Shown piece by piece: positions 18,295-28,906 of a DNA stretch of 64,000 nt. Numbering within the stretch: position 1 is the stretch's first letter; every line of letters starts with the position of its first letter. The position numbers and the translations under genes are program-made. The notes below the pieces were generated by a model that was given only the letters and a program-made list of their open reading frames with translations, made no database searches and was not told the DNA's origin. Origin of the DNA: JACQFV01 sp964593585 (GTDB taxonomy: Bacteria > Zixibacteria > MSB-5A5 > WJJR01); assembly GCA_964593585.1 (NCBI GenBank), contig CAZQIZ010000009.1, positions 1 to 64,000 on the forward strand, read 5' to 3'.

Positions 18295-19197
18295 CTACCG
18301 GACCGGCGGCAGCACGTGCATCCTCACGCCCATCCCGAATCGGCGGAAGACATCCAGCGGCGGCTCGGTGCCCTCCGTTTCGATCACGGGGCAGATGTCC
18401 TGACAGTTCTGGCCGCAAGTGCTGGTGGCATAGTACACACTGCCCTGCGCCTCGGGATGGAAGCGCATGGTAAAGGCCAGCACCGAATCGGCGGTGATCA
18501 CCGGCAGGGGAAAGCGGAACTGCGCCGCACGGTTGTCATCGCTCAGTCCGCTTAGTTCGATCACACAACGACTCTGCCCGATCAATGCCCCGTCATACCG
18601 ATCGGCGCGGCAATCCATCAGGATCGTGTACACTCCCGCCGCGCTCGATGACAGATTGAGCACAACCTCCGCCAAACGCCCCAGCGGAACCTGGGTGACA
18701 TAAAAGCCACGGCGCACGTGATCGCCGCCGGTGCTGAACGGGCACTCGAAAGCGGTCGCCATCGCGAATTGATCGTAGGGCGTTGCCATCGCCGCGTTCG
18801 AGAGCTCCGACCAGTTGTCGTCCTCGTCCACCGCGCGCAGGACAAAACCGTAGACCGTGCCCCAGCCCAACCCCTCGACCTCAAAGGTGTCGACATCCCC
18901 GGCGCGCTTCGGCGCCCACTGGTGGACCACCGCCGTCATGCCGCTCCAGTCCATCGAGTCCAGATCCACCCGCCAGTATCGCAGATCGTACCCCGACGCC
19001 TTGCCGGCGCTGCTGTCGTCGCCGGGCGAGGTCCAGGCCAACGTCACGCTTGATCCCGACGAGTCGATCACGCGCAAATCGGTGATCGCCGCCGGTGCCA
19101 CGATGTCATCCTCGCCCTCCTCATCGCCGCATCCGCCCAGCCACAAACCCGCGACCAAGAGCATGGCCGCCGCCGCTGCCCACCTCCCTGCCTTCAT
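18295..19197 (-). CDS. Lipoprotein with fibronectin type III domain
   Basis: A 300-residue protein from ATG 19197, preceded by GGAGGTTGAC. The signal peptide ends in a lipobox (AGLWLGGC) with the acceptor Cys near residue 23, followed by an acidic stretch. A fibronectin-III-like domain spans about residues 35-130 (ITDLRVIDSSGSSVTLAWTS ... YGFVLRAVDEDDNWSELSNA). A beta-rich C-terminal domain of unknown family contains two close Cys pairs (STCGQNCQDIC). It is convergent with the WDG propeller gene and divergent from the tandem array. Likely outer-membrane or periplasmic; the partner is unknown. Confidence 0.8.
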   Translation of the reverse strand: MKAGRWAAAAAMLLVAGLWLGGCGDEEGEDDIVAPAAITDLRVIDSSGSSVTLAWTSPGDDSSAGKASGYDLRYWRVDLDSMDWSGMTAVVHQWAPKRAGDVDTFEVEGLGWGTVYGFVLRAVDEDDNWSELSNAAMATPYDQFAMATAFECPFSTGGDHVRRGFYVTQVPLGRLAEVVLNLSSSAAGVYTILMDCRADRYDGALIGQSRCVIELSGLSDDNRAAQFRFPLPVITADSVLAFTMRFHPEAQGSVYYATSTCGQNCQDICPVIETEGTEPPLDVFRRFGMGVRMHVLPPVR

Positions 19198-19546
19198 GTC
19201 AACCTCCGGGGAAGTGAAGGTATTGTGATTACTGCCACTATCTACCGGCAATCCACCGACGCGCGCGGTGCCATGCCATCGCAGACAGCAGGGGAGAGTC
19301 GCCTCGACAACGGACCCAACAAATGACCGCATTCACTTTGTAGGCGAGAGATTTCGGGCAATCGTATGGGGTGCGACAACCTGGACAAACGGGAGTTATA
19401 CTGTCCTGTACGCTTGATCGGGCGACCGACCTTGTACCGCTGACGCCGTCGCGCCGTCCTGATAACGGGCCCCCGGCACATCGGGGGCGAGGCGGCATTC
19501 GCGCCAGACCCATTACATCCACACTCCGCATCTGAAGGAGACAGAC
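19198..19546. promoter_or_regulatory. 349-bp divergent intergenic region upstream of the solenoid array
   Basis: Contains a candidate -10 box TATACT at 19397-19402 with a GCGACA-like -35 about 18 bp upstream. This would give a leader of roughly 135 bases before the first array gene. No coding sequence seen. Confidence 0.4.
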
Positions 19547-21220
19547 ATGCGCACAATCCTCGCCCTTCTGGCCGCGACGCTGGTCGCCGCGTCCGTCCGC
19601 GCCGAGGTCCCGACCGGAATCACCATCCAGGGCCGACTCACCGACGCCGCCGGCGTGCCGCTTCCCGCCGGCAACAAGGACTTCACGTTCAAAATCTTCG
19701 ATGCCGCCGTCGGGGGCACCGAAGTCTGGCCCGGCGGGGCAGGGGAGGATCAGGTCATCGCCAGCGACGCCGACGGACTCTGGTCGGCCACCCTCGGCGC
19801 AATTCTTCCGGTTACCGGCGAGGCCTTCCAGGATTCGGCGCGCTGGCTGCAGATCACCGTGGAGGGCACCACGCTGCCGCGCGTGCGCCTCCAATCGACT
19901 CCCTATGCCATCCGTCTCGAATCCATCGACCGCGCCTACGGCGGCACGATCCAAAGCCCGGTGGCCATCGGCCCCGGTCACACCAACAGCGGTCCCATGG
20001 GCTTCGTCGCCGGCGCAGACAATGCCGTGACCGCCGAGGCCGGCTCCATCTCCGGCGGCCGCTACAACGAAGCCACCGGAGTCGGCGCCACCGTCGGCGG
20101 CGGTGTCTTCAATCGCGCGCGCGGCGACTATTCTGTCATCGCCGGCGGCGGTGCCGATGGCATCGACTCGAATCTTGCCGCAGGCAATTGGTCGACCATT
20201 TCCGGCGGATTCCGGAACACAACTCGGGCCCCGTATGCCACCGTCGGCGGCGGCATCGGACACACCGTGGATAATCTGGCCTCCTATGGTGTCATCGCCG
20301 GTGGCGGCTTCAGCACGGCCGAGGGATTCTTTTCCGCCATCGGCGGCGGATGGGCCAATCGGGCCGCTGGACCGTACTCCACCGTGACCGGCGGCTCCTT
20401 CAACCGCGCCTACGGCTACGGCGCGGTCGTCCATGGCGGCTCGGGATCTCCCGCCGATTCGAACGTGGCCCGCGGCAATTTCTCCATGGTCCTCGGCGGA
20501 ACGCGAAACCTCGCCAATGGCAACTGGTCGCTGGCCGCCGGCCATCGCGCCCGCGCACAACACACTGCCTCCTTCGTCTGGGCTGACAGCACCAGCGCCG
20601 ATTTCTTCTCCACCGGCCCCAGTCAGTTCCTCATCCGCGCCCGCGGCGGCGTCGGCATCGGCACCAACCAGCCGCAGACCGCCACCGGCGGACAGGTCCT
20701 GCACATCCTCAACCCCGTCGGCCCCTCCGTGCTGCGTCTCGATGACGGAGAATTCAATGGCATCCAGTGGGAGATCCAGTCCACCGTCTACGGGGGCATC
20801 GGCACGCTCAACTTCAGTAACATTACCGCCTTTACCAATCCGTTCCAGTTCTATGCCACCGGCGACTTCCATGCCTCCGGCAACATCTGCGCCGCCAACC
20901 ACGCCTGCCCCTCCGATGCGCGTCTCAAGGAGGACGTCCGGCCCATCGCCGGCGCCCTCGAACGCGTCCGGCAGTTGCGCGGTATCGAATACCGCTGGAC
21001 GGAAGCGGCGCAACGCGACCGCCATCTGCCCGCCGACCGGCAGATCGGCCTCCTCGCCCAAGATGTCCGCGCCATCGCCCCGCAGGCCGTGATCGAGCAA
21101 TCCGATGGCACGCTCGCTGTTGACTACGCGCGACTCGTGCCCCTCTTGATCGAAGCAGTGAAAACTCGACAGCAGCAAATCGAATCACTGAATACCCGGT
21201 TGGAGCAACTCATTCCGTAG
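19547..21220 (+). CDS. Array protein A: secreted beta-solenoid with S74 intramolecular chaperone domain
   Basis: A 557-residue protein with a signal peptide (cleavage after about residue 19). An N-terminal domain of about 130 residues opens ITIQGRLTDAAGVPLPAG and is shared by all seven array proteins. About a dozen 15-residue repeats of the form ATVGGGxxNxAxG follow, related in style to YadA/Hep_Hag head repeats, then a neck (HTASFVWADST ... QFLIRARGGVGIGTN). The final 102 residues match peptidase S74: SDARLK places Ser456 and Lys461 at the catalytic-dyad spacing, followed by IGLLAQDV and a coiled coil. In phage endosialidases this domain drives trimer folding and cleaves itself off. The stop codon overlaps the ribosome-binding site of the next gene, implying coupling. 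Confidence 0.85.
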   Translation: MRTILALLAATLVAASVRAEVPTGITIQGRLTDAAGVPLPAGNKDFTFKIFDAAVGGTEVWPGGAGEDQVIASDADGLWSATLGAILPVTGEAFQDSARWLQITVEGTTLPRVRLQSTPYAIRLESIDRAYGGTIQSPVAIGPGHTNSGPMGFVAGADNAVTAEAGSISGGRYNEATGVGATVGGGVFNRARGDYSVIAGGGADGIDSNLAAGNWSTISGGFRNTTRAPYATVGGGIGHTVDNLASYGVIAGGGFSTAEGFFSAIGGGWANRAAGPYSTVTGGSFNRAYGYGAVVHGGSGSPADSNVARGNFSMVLGGTRNLANGNWSLAAGHRARAQHTASFVWADSTSADFFSTGPSQFLIRARGGVGIGTNQPQTATGGQVLHILNPVGPSVLRLDDGEFNGIQWEIQSTVYGGIGTLNFSNITAFTNPFQFYATGDFHASGNICAANHACPSDARLKEDVRPIAGALERVRQLRGIEYRWTEAAQRDRHLPADRQIGLLAQDVRAIAPQAVIEQSDGTLAVDYARLVPLLIEAVKTRQQQIESLNTRLEQLIP

Positions 21221-21231
21221 GAGGCCTTGTC

Positions 21232-23799
21232 ATGCGCTGCCTGACCCTTCTTGCTGTCATCGTCCTGGCGTGGAGCGCCACCGTTCAGGCCGCCGTTCCC
21301 GCCAGCATCACCGTGCAGGGCAAACTGACCGATCTGTCCGGCAATCCGCTGCCCGCCGGATCGAAGAACTTCGTTTTCAAGATTTACGATGCCCCCACGC
21401 TGGGCAATGAGATCTGGCCCAACGGAGCAGGGGAGAACCAGTCGCTGACCAGCGACGCCGCCGGTCTCTGGATCGGACTGGTCGGCGCGGTGGTACCGCT
21501 GACCGACGCAGTCTTCAGCGACAGTGTTCGCTGGCTGGAGATTAACGTCGACGGCACGACGCTGCCGCGCGTGCGACTGGCGACCGGCCCCTATGCGCAC
21601 CGTGTCGCGACCGTGGATGGTGCATCCGGCGGCTCGATCACCACCAAGGTCTCCATCGGTCCCGGGCATCTCAACAGCGGTGCGCACGCCTTCGTCACCG
21701 GGATCGGAAACACGACTACCGGCGATACATCGACGATTGCAGGCGGCGCGCGAAATGTGGTCGGCGGACCCGGCGCAGCGATTCTCGGCGGCGTGGATCA
21801 GACGGTGTCTGGTGGTTTCTCGGCAATCGCCGGCGGACAGAACAACACCGCCGCCGGTGTCGCGAATTTCATTGGAGGCGGTTCGGGAAATCATACGGAG
21901 AACAACAACTCCGTTATCGCCGGCGGACGAGACAATGCCGCCACCGGTTTCGGCGCCACGGTCAGCGGCGGCATCAACGACACCGCCCTTGGTCCGGCAA
22001 CGACCGTGGCCGGAGGCGCCTTCAACTCCGCCCGGGCCGACTACGGCGCCGTCTCCGGCGGAGTGCAGAACGCAGCCGTGGGGCAATGGGCGTACGTGGG
22101 CGGCGGATGGAAGGATTCCGCCCTCGCACGCGGTGCCACGGTCTCCGGCGGCGAGACCAATGTTGCCTCAGGAAACTGGTCGACAATCGGCGGTGGCGCC
22201 ACCAACGCCGCGCCCGGACAGGGCGCCACGGTGGCCGGCGGTGGCGGCAATCTCGCCATCGGCGCCAACTCGGTCGTCGGCGGCGGCGAACTGAATCGCG
22301 CCGGAGCCGTCGCATCCACAATCGCCGGTGGTTACGACAGTGACGCGGACAGCAGCTACACCGCCATCGGCGGCGGATACCAAAACCGCGCCCGCGCCGG
22401 ATACGGCGCCATCTCAGGCGGGCGCGCCAATCTGATTGACTACAAAGGACTCTTCGGCACTATCGGCGGCGGCCTGTCGAATCGCGCCGGCGGTCCCGGT
22501 GCGACAGTCGCTGGCGGCCGCAACTGCTTTGCCGATACCAACGGCACCGTCGGCGGCGGATATGCCGACAGCGCCACCGGGAACGGCGCCTTCGTCGGCG
22601 GAGGGTTTTACAACACCGCCGCCACCTTTCAATCCGCCATCGTTGGGGGGTACTATAATCGTGCCTTCGGCTACTCCTCGTTCATCGGTGGCGGCGGCTT
22701 CAACAAGGCGTATGGCTGGTACTCCGTCATCGGCGGCGGTGGCGGCACAAGCGTGGTCGACTCGAACGCGGCCATCGGCGACTACTCGTTTATCGGCGGC
22801 GGCTCCACGAACACCGCCAGCGGCGATTACACCACCCTTTCCGGTGGGCAACGCAATCGGGCCGCGGCGGTCGGCGGCACCATCGGCGGCGGTTACGACA
22901 ACTACACCCAAGGGGTCATGGCAACCGTCGGTGGGGGCCAAGGCGACAGCGCGCTGGGCAACTATTCCACAATCCCCGGCGGGCAGCTGAATCGCGCCGC
23001 AGGAGACAATTCCTTTGCCGCAGGATTCCTCGCCCGAGCCAATCACGACGGAACGTTTGTCTGGGCCGACGGCATCGGCGCCTCCTTCACCTCGACGGGC
23101 GCCAATCAGTTCCTCGTCCGCGCTGGGGGCGGCGTCGGCATCAATACCTCGCAACCGGAAACTCCGCTGCATGTGCTGAGGGGGTCGACTCCCGTTTCGG
23201 GAACCGCCTGGCCATACGCCATCGCCAACTTCGAACATGCCGACAACGGGTACATCTCCATCACCACCCCGGATGTGAATGAGCGCGGCATCCTCTTCGC
23301 CGACGCCTCCTCCAACGTCGACGGTGCGATCATCTACAACTCAAGCATCGCCGGCGTGCCCGATGGATTCCAATTCCGCACATCGGGAAACCAGGCCCGG
23401 GTCAACTTCTACTCCAACGGCGATGTCCTCGCTGTCGGCAATATTACCGCCTGGGGCAATGTCTGCGCCTTCAACGGCGGCGCATGCGTCTCTGACGGAC
23501 GTCTGAAAACTGATGTCGCGCCGCTGACCAATGCCCTGGATGCTGTCGAACGGCTCCGTGGCGTCAGATACCAATGGAAACACGATGCCATACCCGACCA
23601 TCCGATGGCTCGGGGCGAGCAGATCGGTCTCATCGCGCAGGAAGTTAGAGAGATCATCCCTCAGGCTGTCACCGAGACGCGCGAGGGCTACCTCGCCGTT
23701 GACTACGCGCGTCTGGTCCCGTTGCTCATCGAAGCGCTCAAGGAGCAACAACGCCAGATCGACGAACTGAAATCCGAACGGCGCGCCTCGACACCCTGA
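21232..23799 (+). CDS. Array protein B: secreted beta-solenoid with S74 domain
   Basis: An 855-residue paralogue of A. ATG 21232; its AGGAGG (21219-21224) overlaps the stop of A. Order: signal peptide, SITVQGKLTDLSGNPLPAGS N-terminal domain, a long solenoid of about thirty 15-residue GG-repeats (residues ~150-620), one expanded repeat GGGGTSVVDSNAAIGDYS, the neck, a beta insertion, then S74 with Ser754 and Lys759 (SDGRLK) and a terminal coiled coil (LKEQQRQIDELK). The N-terminal coding block is nearly identical to that of C. Likely a trimeric, self-processed extracellular fibre. Confidence 0.85.
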   Translation: MRCLTLLAVIVLAWSATVQAAVPASITVQGKLTDLSGNPLPAGSKNFVFKIYDAPTLGNEIWPNGAGENQSLTSDAAGLWIGLVGAVVPLTDAVFSDSVRWLEINVDGTTLPRVRLATGPYAHRVATVDGASGGSITTKVSIGPGHLNSGAHAFVTGIGNTTTGDTSTIAGGARNVVGGPGAAILGGVDQTVSGGFSAIAGGQNNTAAGVANFIGGGSGNHTENNNSVIAGGRDNAATGFGATVSGGINDTALGPATTVAGGAFNSARADYGAVSGGVQNAAVGQWAYVGGGWKDSALARGATVSGGETNVASGNWSTIGGGATNAAPGQGATVAGGGGNLAIGANSVVGGGELNRAGAVASTIAGGYDSDADSSYTAIGGGYQNRARAGYGAISGGRANLIDYKGLFGTIGGGLSNRAGGPGATVAGGRNCFADTNGTVGGGYADSATGNGAFVGGGFYNTAATFQSAIVGGYYNRAFGYSSFIGGGGFNKAYGWYSVIGGGGGTSVVDSNAAIGDYSFIGGGSTNTASGDYTTLSGGQRNRAAAVGGTIGGGYDNYTQGVMATVGGGQGDSALGNYSTIPGGQLNRAAGDNSFAAGFLARANHDGTFVWADGIGASFTSTGANQFLVRAGGGVGINTSQPETPLHVLRGSTPVSGTAWPYAIANFEHADNGYISITTPDVNERGILFADASSNVDGAIIYNSSIAGVPDGFQFRTSGNQARVNFYSNGDVLAVGNITAWGNVCAFNGGACVSDGRLKTDVAPLTNALDAVERLRGVRYQWKHDAIPDHPMARGEQIGLIAQEVREIIPQAVTETREGYLAVDYARLVPLLIEALKEQQRQIDELKSERRASTP

Positions 23800-23888
23800 C
23801 GTCAGCGCGCCGACAATACCGAACGCGGTGTTTGTCCCAGTTGGACACCGATTCACCTCTCATCGCTGGAGCTTTGGTGGAGGACCTC

Positions 23889-25928
23889 ATGATTCGACGT
23901 GCCATTGCGAGGATCTCGTTGGTGTGCGCCGCTGCCCTCACCGCGTACGCCGCTGTGCCCGCCAGCATCACCGTGCAGGGCAAACTGACCGATGTGTCCG
24001 GCAATCCGCTGCCGGCCGGATCGAAGAACTTCGTTTTCAAGATTTACGATGCCCCCACGCTGGGCAATGAGATCTGGCCCAACGGGGCAGGGGAAAATCA
24101 GTCGCTGACCAGCGACGCATCCGGCCTCTGGATCGGCCTGGTCGGCGCGGTGGTACCGCTGACCGACGCGGTCTTCAGGGACACGGTTCGTTGGTTGGAA
24201 GTCACCGTCGACGGGACTACGCTGCCGCGCGTGCGACTGGTCACGGGCCCCTATGCGCACCGTGCCGCGACCGTGGATGGCGCTTCCGGCGGTGCAATCA
24301 TCGGTTCGCTGTCGGTCGGTTTGAACAATGCCGCCACCGGTTTCGAGACTTTCGCCGCCGGACGTGCAAACACCGCCAGCGGGCATTACTCTGCTGTCGA
24401 TGGAGGCCTCGATAATGCGGCCATCGCGACTTACTCCGTCGTCGGCGGAGGCTGGAAAGACACCGCCTCTGGCTGGGCTTCCGTCGTCGATGGCGGCGAG
24501 TTAAATCGCGCCTATGGTCTCTGGTCGACAGTGGGAGGGGGAGGCAGTAACCAGGCCATTGATCAGGGAACAACAATCGCAGGCGGCGGCAGCAGTATCG
24601 CGCGGGGGCTCAACGCTACAATCGGCGGAGGCGCGAACAACCTGACCGATGCGCCATTTGCAACACTGTCCGGCGGCGAATACAATGCCGCGCGCGGCAC
24701 GCATGCGACAATCGGAGGCGGCAGGGGAAATTTGACGTATGGGCAATTTTCCACCATCGCCGGGGGCGGGGGCGGCCTCCCGCAAGACTCCAACTCCGCG
24801 CGCGGCGATTACTCAGTCGTCGTCGCCGGACGTCGAAACCATGCTTCTGGTTTTGAATCAACCATAGGAGGCGGCACAACCAATCGGGCCGCGGGCTCGG
24901 GCTCCACCATCCCCGGCGGCAGCTGCAATAGCGCCGTCGGCGCAAACAGCTTTGCCGCGGGCGTTGGCGCAAAGTCGAACCACCCCGGCAGTTTCGTGTG
25001 GAACAGCGCGAGCAGTTGCGCCGACAGCTTCGCCTCTACGGCCGCGAATCAATTCCTCGTTCGTGCAGCCGGCGGTGTCGGCGTCAACACCGCAAGCCCG
25101 AATCGAACCTTGACCGTCATTGGGGACATGGGAGTAAGCGGCCCGGTCGGGATCGGGACGACCAACCCCAACAAGACACTCACCGTCGATGGCGACATGG
25201 AAATCGGCGTGGCGTCTGGCGACTATCATCACATGCGCATCGGCGGCGGCAATTCATCCGGTTTCCTCTATGGCAGTTACGCGCGTTATGGTGACGGCAT
25301 TCACATGGGCTATAACTACCACGCCAACGCGGCCGGAAATCCTGTCGTGATCGCGGCCGGAGGAGGGACAAGCCGCTTGTCGCTCGGGTACGGATGGATG
25401 GCGGGGTACATCGGCGGGACAGGCGCTGAGCCGACAACCCGATCCTTCTATGTCGAACCCAACGGCAACTTCCGGGTGGACGAGGCGCTGCTTGTCGACG
25501 GTACGGGCAATTTCTACAACGGCATGTACATCTGGAATGGCCTGAGTCTGCAAAGTGGCAACATGATACTCTACGGAGACATCTGGAGAGGCGGTTGTTA
25601 CGCGAACTTCACGTGTCCCTCTGACCTGCGCTTGAAGAAAAACGTCAAGCCGCTCGCCGATCCCATTGGCAATATCCGGCGATTGCATGGTGTGCGATTC
25701 GACTGGCGACGTGAGGAATTTCCCGATCGCGAATTCCCGGAAGACAATCAGATCGGGCTGATTGCGCAGGAAGTTCTTGAGGTTGCTCCGACGGCGGTCA
25801 CCAGGCACACGGACGGCTACATGAGTGTCGACTACGCCAAACTCGTGCCGCTCCTCATCGAGGGTATGAAGGAACAGCAGAAGCGGATCGAGAAACTGGA
25901 GGAGACCATTCGGCGAATGCAGCCGTAA
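23889..25928 (+). CDS. Array protein C: secreted beta-solenoid with S74 domain
   Basis: A 679-residue paralogue. ATG 23889 follows GGAGGA and starts a signal peptide (MIRRAIARISLVCAAALTAYA). The solenoid is shorter than in B and carries one expanded repeat (GGGGGLPQDSNSARGDYS). After the neck there is an extra domain of about 140 residues with Gly- and Tyr-rich beta segments (residues ~430-570). The S74 domain has Ser578 and Lys583 (SDLRLK), IGLIAQEV and a charged coiled coil. It lies 89 bases after B, so it may share B's transcript. Confidence 0.85.
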   Translation: MIRRAIARISLVCAAALTAYAAVPASITVQGKLTDVSGNPLPAGSKNFVFKIYDAPTLGNEIWPNGAGENQSLTSDASGLWIGLVGAVVPLTDAVFRDTVRWLEVTVDGTTLPRVRLVTGPYAHRAATVDGASGGAIIGSLSVGLNNAATGFETFAAGRANTASGHYSAVDGGLDNAAIATYSVVGGGWKDTASGWASVVDGGELNRAYGLWSTVGGGGSNQAIDQGTTIAGGGSSIARGLNATIGGGANNLTDAPFATLSGGEYNAARGTHATIGGGRGNLTYGQFSTIAGGGGGLPQDSNSARGDYSVVVAGRRNHASGFESTIGGGTTNRAAGSGSTIPGGSCNSAVGANSFAAGVGAKSNHPGSFVWNSASSCADSFASTAANQFLVRAAGGVGVNTASPNRTLTVIGDMGVSGPVGIGTTNPNKTLTVDGDMEIGVASGDYHHMRIGGGNSSGFLYGSYARYGDGIHMGYNYHANAAGNPVVIAAGGGTSRLSLGYGWMAGYIGGTGAEPTTRSFYVEPNGNFRVDEALLVDGTGNFYNGMYIWNGLSLQSGNMILYGDIWRGGCYANFTCPSDLRLKKNVKPLADPIGNIRRLHGVRFDWRREEFPDREFPEDNQIGLIAQEVLEVAPTAVTRHTDGYMSVDYAKLVPLLIEGMKEQQKRIEKLEETIRRMQP

Positions 25929-26065
25929 TCACGGCCATCTCGCCTGAACCAACCGTGACCTTCTGCCAGCTCTTGCCCGCGCTCGGAAGCGAAGTGTGCC
26001 GTGCGCCCGCCGACTTTCCCCGGCGAATGAGGTTGAATTTCCTCCCTCTTTTGGCCGAGCTGGAC

Positions 26066-26071
26066 TATATT
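26066..26071 (+). promoter_or_regulatory. Candidate -10 element upstream of array gene D
   Basis: TATATT within GACTATATTAATC, 69 bases before the D start. Nearly the same motif (GACTATATTACTC, TATATT at 29021-29026) precedes gene E at a similar distance, in otherwise different DNA. The -35 element is unclear. Confidence 0.4.
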
Positions 26072-26140
26072 AATCCCGATTTCCGTCTCGGACGGACGCA
26101 GTCTGCCCGTTTACCGCTGTCTGCCAATTTGGAGGACCTT

Positions 26141-28891
26141 ATGACCCGAAGTGCCATTGCGGGGATCTTGCTGGTGTGTGCCGCTGCCCTCACCGCGTAC
26201 GCCGCCGTGCCCACCAGCATCACCGTGCAGGGAAAACTCACCGACGCCGGCGGCAACCCGCTCTCCGCCGGTCCGAAGAATTTCACATTCAAGATCTTTG
26301 ACGCCTCTGTCGGCGGCGGCCAATTCTGGCCCGATGCCGGTGGCGAGAATCAAGTCATCACCACCGCCACCGATGGCACCTGGGTGGGTCTGGTCGGCGC
26401 GGTGATCCCGATCCTGCTTGATGCCTTCGCCGACACATCACGCTGGCTGGAGATCACTGTCGACGGCATCACTCTGCCGCGCGTCCGCCTCGTGACCGGT
26501 CCCTACGCGTACCGTGTCGGCACCGTCGACGGCGCCTCCGGCGGCACCATCACGAGCAAAGTGGCAATTGGCGAAGGGCACTTCAACGTCGGCTTCCACA
26601 CATTCGTCGCCGGATTCGACAACAACGTCGACGGCGATTTCACGAGCGTGACGGGCGGCCGGAGCAATTCGGCCACCGGACAATTCTCGCACATCAGCGG
26701 CGGCGAAAATGACACGGCCAGTGGCAATCACTCAACCGTCGGCGGCGGCTTGCACAACCGGGCCACGCAATTGGAAACGACCATCGGCGGCGGACGCGAC
26801 AATCTGGCCTCAGGCTTCGCCGCCACCATTGCGGGCGGCCGGGAGAATCAGGCGACGGCCACGGAGGCGACGGTCGGTGGCGGGCAACTCAATATCGCCG
26901 GCGGCAGCAACGCCACCATCGGTGGCGGTCAGGAAAACACCGCCACCGCTTTTGCCGCCACGATTGCCGGTGGCTATCAAAACAACGCGAGCGGAGGGCA
27001 GTCGGTGATCGGCGGGGGAGAAGGAAATATTGCCGCGGGGCTGTACTCGTCTGTCCTGAGCGGATTTGAGAATCGCAGCACGGCGGAGGGAGCAGTGATC
27101 GCGGGGGGCGCCGCCAACCGGGCGTCCGGCATCTATTCCTTTGTCGGCGGAGGCGGAGGAGCGTTGCCGGATTCCAATGCCGCTTCGGGCTCCTGGTCGA
27201 GTGTGGTCGGTGGCAGCCATAACGTCGCAAGCGGTCTGACGGCCTTTGTCGGGGGCGGTTCCGGCAATATTGCCAAGTCCGGAAGTGCCGCCATCGTCGG
27301 CGGACAGAACAACCGCGCCGATACCGGCAGCACCTTCATCGGCGGCGGACGTGACAACCACGTCGATCAGGTGGATGCGGTCATCGGCGGCGGTTGGATG
27401 AACGAGGCATTGGGCAATACATCCGCGATTCTGGGCGGACGGAGCAATGTGGCCTCCGGCGCCGGCAGCGCCATCGTCGGCGGCGTTACCAACCGCGCAC
27501 GCGGGGCGTTCTCATTTGTCGGAGGCGGCGGCGGAACCACCGCCACCGATTCCAATCTCGCGTTGGGAGACCTGTCCACAATCGCCGGCGGACGCGCCAA
27601 TCTCGCGACCGGAGCATACAGCGTTGTCGGTGGCGGACAGAATAACGCCGCCACCCAGTTGGAAGCCAACGTCGGCGGAGGCAATGGCAACCGAGCCACC
27701 GGCATTGCTTCAACAGTGGCCGGCGGACGGTCCGACACCGCCGCCGGGAGTTTTTCCACTGTCGGCGGTGGAATCCGCAATCGCGCCAATGACTACGCCA
27801 CCGTCGCGGGCGGGATGGAAAACCGCGCCATCGGTAATTACGCAACCATTGGCGGTGGAAATCGCAACTTCGCTGAATTCGCCAGCACCATTGCCGGCGG
27901 ACAATTCAACACGGCGTCAGCCACCAATGGCGCCAGCATCGTGGGGGGCGTGCAAAACACGGCCGATGGTAGCTTCTCGTTTATCGGCGGTGGGTACCAC
28001 AACCAGACCTACGGCGACTTGTCAACCATCGGCGGTGGAGGCGGAAGCAGCGACATCGACTCCAACGTTACGCGCGGATTGTGCGCCACCATCCCCGGCG
28101 GACGCCGCAACCGCGCCAACGGCAGCTTCTCCTTCGCCGCCGGACGACGCGCGCATGCCTTGCACCACGGCACTTTTGTCTGGGCCGATTCCACCGAAGC
28201 CGATTTCGTCTCGACCGCGCAGGACCAGTTCCTCATCCGCGCCTCCGGCGGTGTCGGCATCGGCACCAACGCGCCGGAAGGCCCCTGGCATGTGCAGAAG
28301 GGCAGCGCGGGCGCCGTCACCGCCAACAGCAACTCCATCGCCGTCTTTGAGACCAGCGCAAGCAATGGCTGGCTCTCCATCCTCGGCCCCGACAACGCGG
28401 AGCGCGGATTGCTGTTCACCGAACCGTCGAGCGCGGTGGCCGGGGCCATCGTCTTCGATCAGGGCGGCGGCGGAGATGACATCGGCTTCCGGACCGGAGG
28501 TAACGTTACGCGCATGACCCTTGATGCGTCTGGGAACCTCACGGTGTCAGGTTGTGTCGACGGCAACAACACGGCCTGTGCCTCCGATGAGCGATTCAAG
28601 ACAAACATCGCCACGGTCGATGACGCGCTGGCGCTTGTCGGGCGGCTGCGGGGTGTCCGGTACGAATGGCGCCGTGAGGAGTTCCCCGATCACTCCTTCG
28701 ACGCCGGCGCACAGTACGGGGTCATTGCTCAGGAGGTCCGCGAAGTTCTGCCCGAGGTTGTCCGCGAGCGCGCCGATGGCTACCTCTCCGTCGAGTACAA
28801 TGCGTTGATCCCGCTGCTGATCGAAGGCATGAAGGAGCAGCAACGCCAGATCGACGAGCTGAAGGCGGCGCTGCGCGCTCTCACCCCGTAG
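26141..28891 (+). CDS. Array protein D: longest secreted beta-solenoid with S74 domain
   Basis: A 916-residue protein. ATG 26141 follows GGAGG (26131-26135); an extension to 25955 lacks a signal sequence and is rejected. Its signal peptide nearly matches that of C. The solenoid spans about residues 150-690 and includes three expanded repeats with DSN (GALPDSNAASG, TTATDSNLALG, SSDIDSNVTRG). The neck is followed by a small domain and S74 with Ser815 and Lys820 (SDERFK), YGVIAQEV and a coiled coil. D sits 212 bases after C and is followed by a long hairpin, suggesting its own transcript. Confidence 0.85.
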   Translation: MTRSAIAGILLVCAAALTAYAAVPTSITVQGKLTDAGGNPLSAGPKNFTFKIFDASVGGGQFWPDAGGENQVITTATDGTWVGLVGAVIPILLDAFADTSRWLEITVDGITLPRVRLVTGPYAYRVGTVDGASGGTITSKVAIGEGHFNVGFHTFVAGFDNNVDGDFTSVTGGRSNSATGQFSHISGGENDTASGNHSTVGGGLHNRATQLETTIGGGRDNLASGFAATIAGGRENQATATEATVGGGQLNIAGGSNATIGGGQENTATAFAATIAGGYQNNASGGQSVIGGGEGNIAAGLYSSVLSGFENRSTAEGAVIAGGAANRASGIYSFVGGGGGALPDSNAASGSWSSVVGGSHNVASGLTAFVGGGSGNIAKSGSAAIVGGQNNRADTGSTFIGGGRDNHVDQVDAVIGGGWMNEALGNTSAILGGRSNVASGAGSAIVGGVTNRARGAFSFVGGGGGTTATDSNLALGDLSTIAGGRANLATGAYSVVGGGQNNAATQLEANVGGGNGNRATGIASTVAGGRSDTAAGSFSTVGGGIRNRANDYATVAGGMENRAIGNYATIGGGNRNFAEFASTIAGGQFNTASATNGASIVGGVQNTADGSFSFIGGGYHNQTYGDLSTIGGGGGSSDIDSNVTRGLCATIPGGRRNRANGSFSFAAGRRAHALHHGTFVWADSTEADFVSTAQDQFLIRASGGVGIGTNAPEGPWHVQKGSAGAVTANSNSIAVFETSASNGWLSILGPDNAERGLLFTEPSSAVAGAIVFDQGGGGDDIGFRTGGNVTRMTLDASGNLTVSGCVDGNNTACASDERFKTNIATVDDALALVGRLRGVRYEWRREEFPDHSFDAGAQYGVIAQEVREVLPEVVRERADGYLSVEYNALIPLLIEGMKEQQRQIDELKAALRALTP

Positions 28892-28906
28892 AAATCTGAC
28901 ACGGCC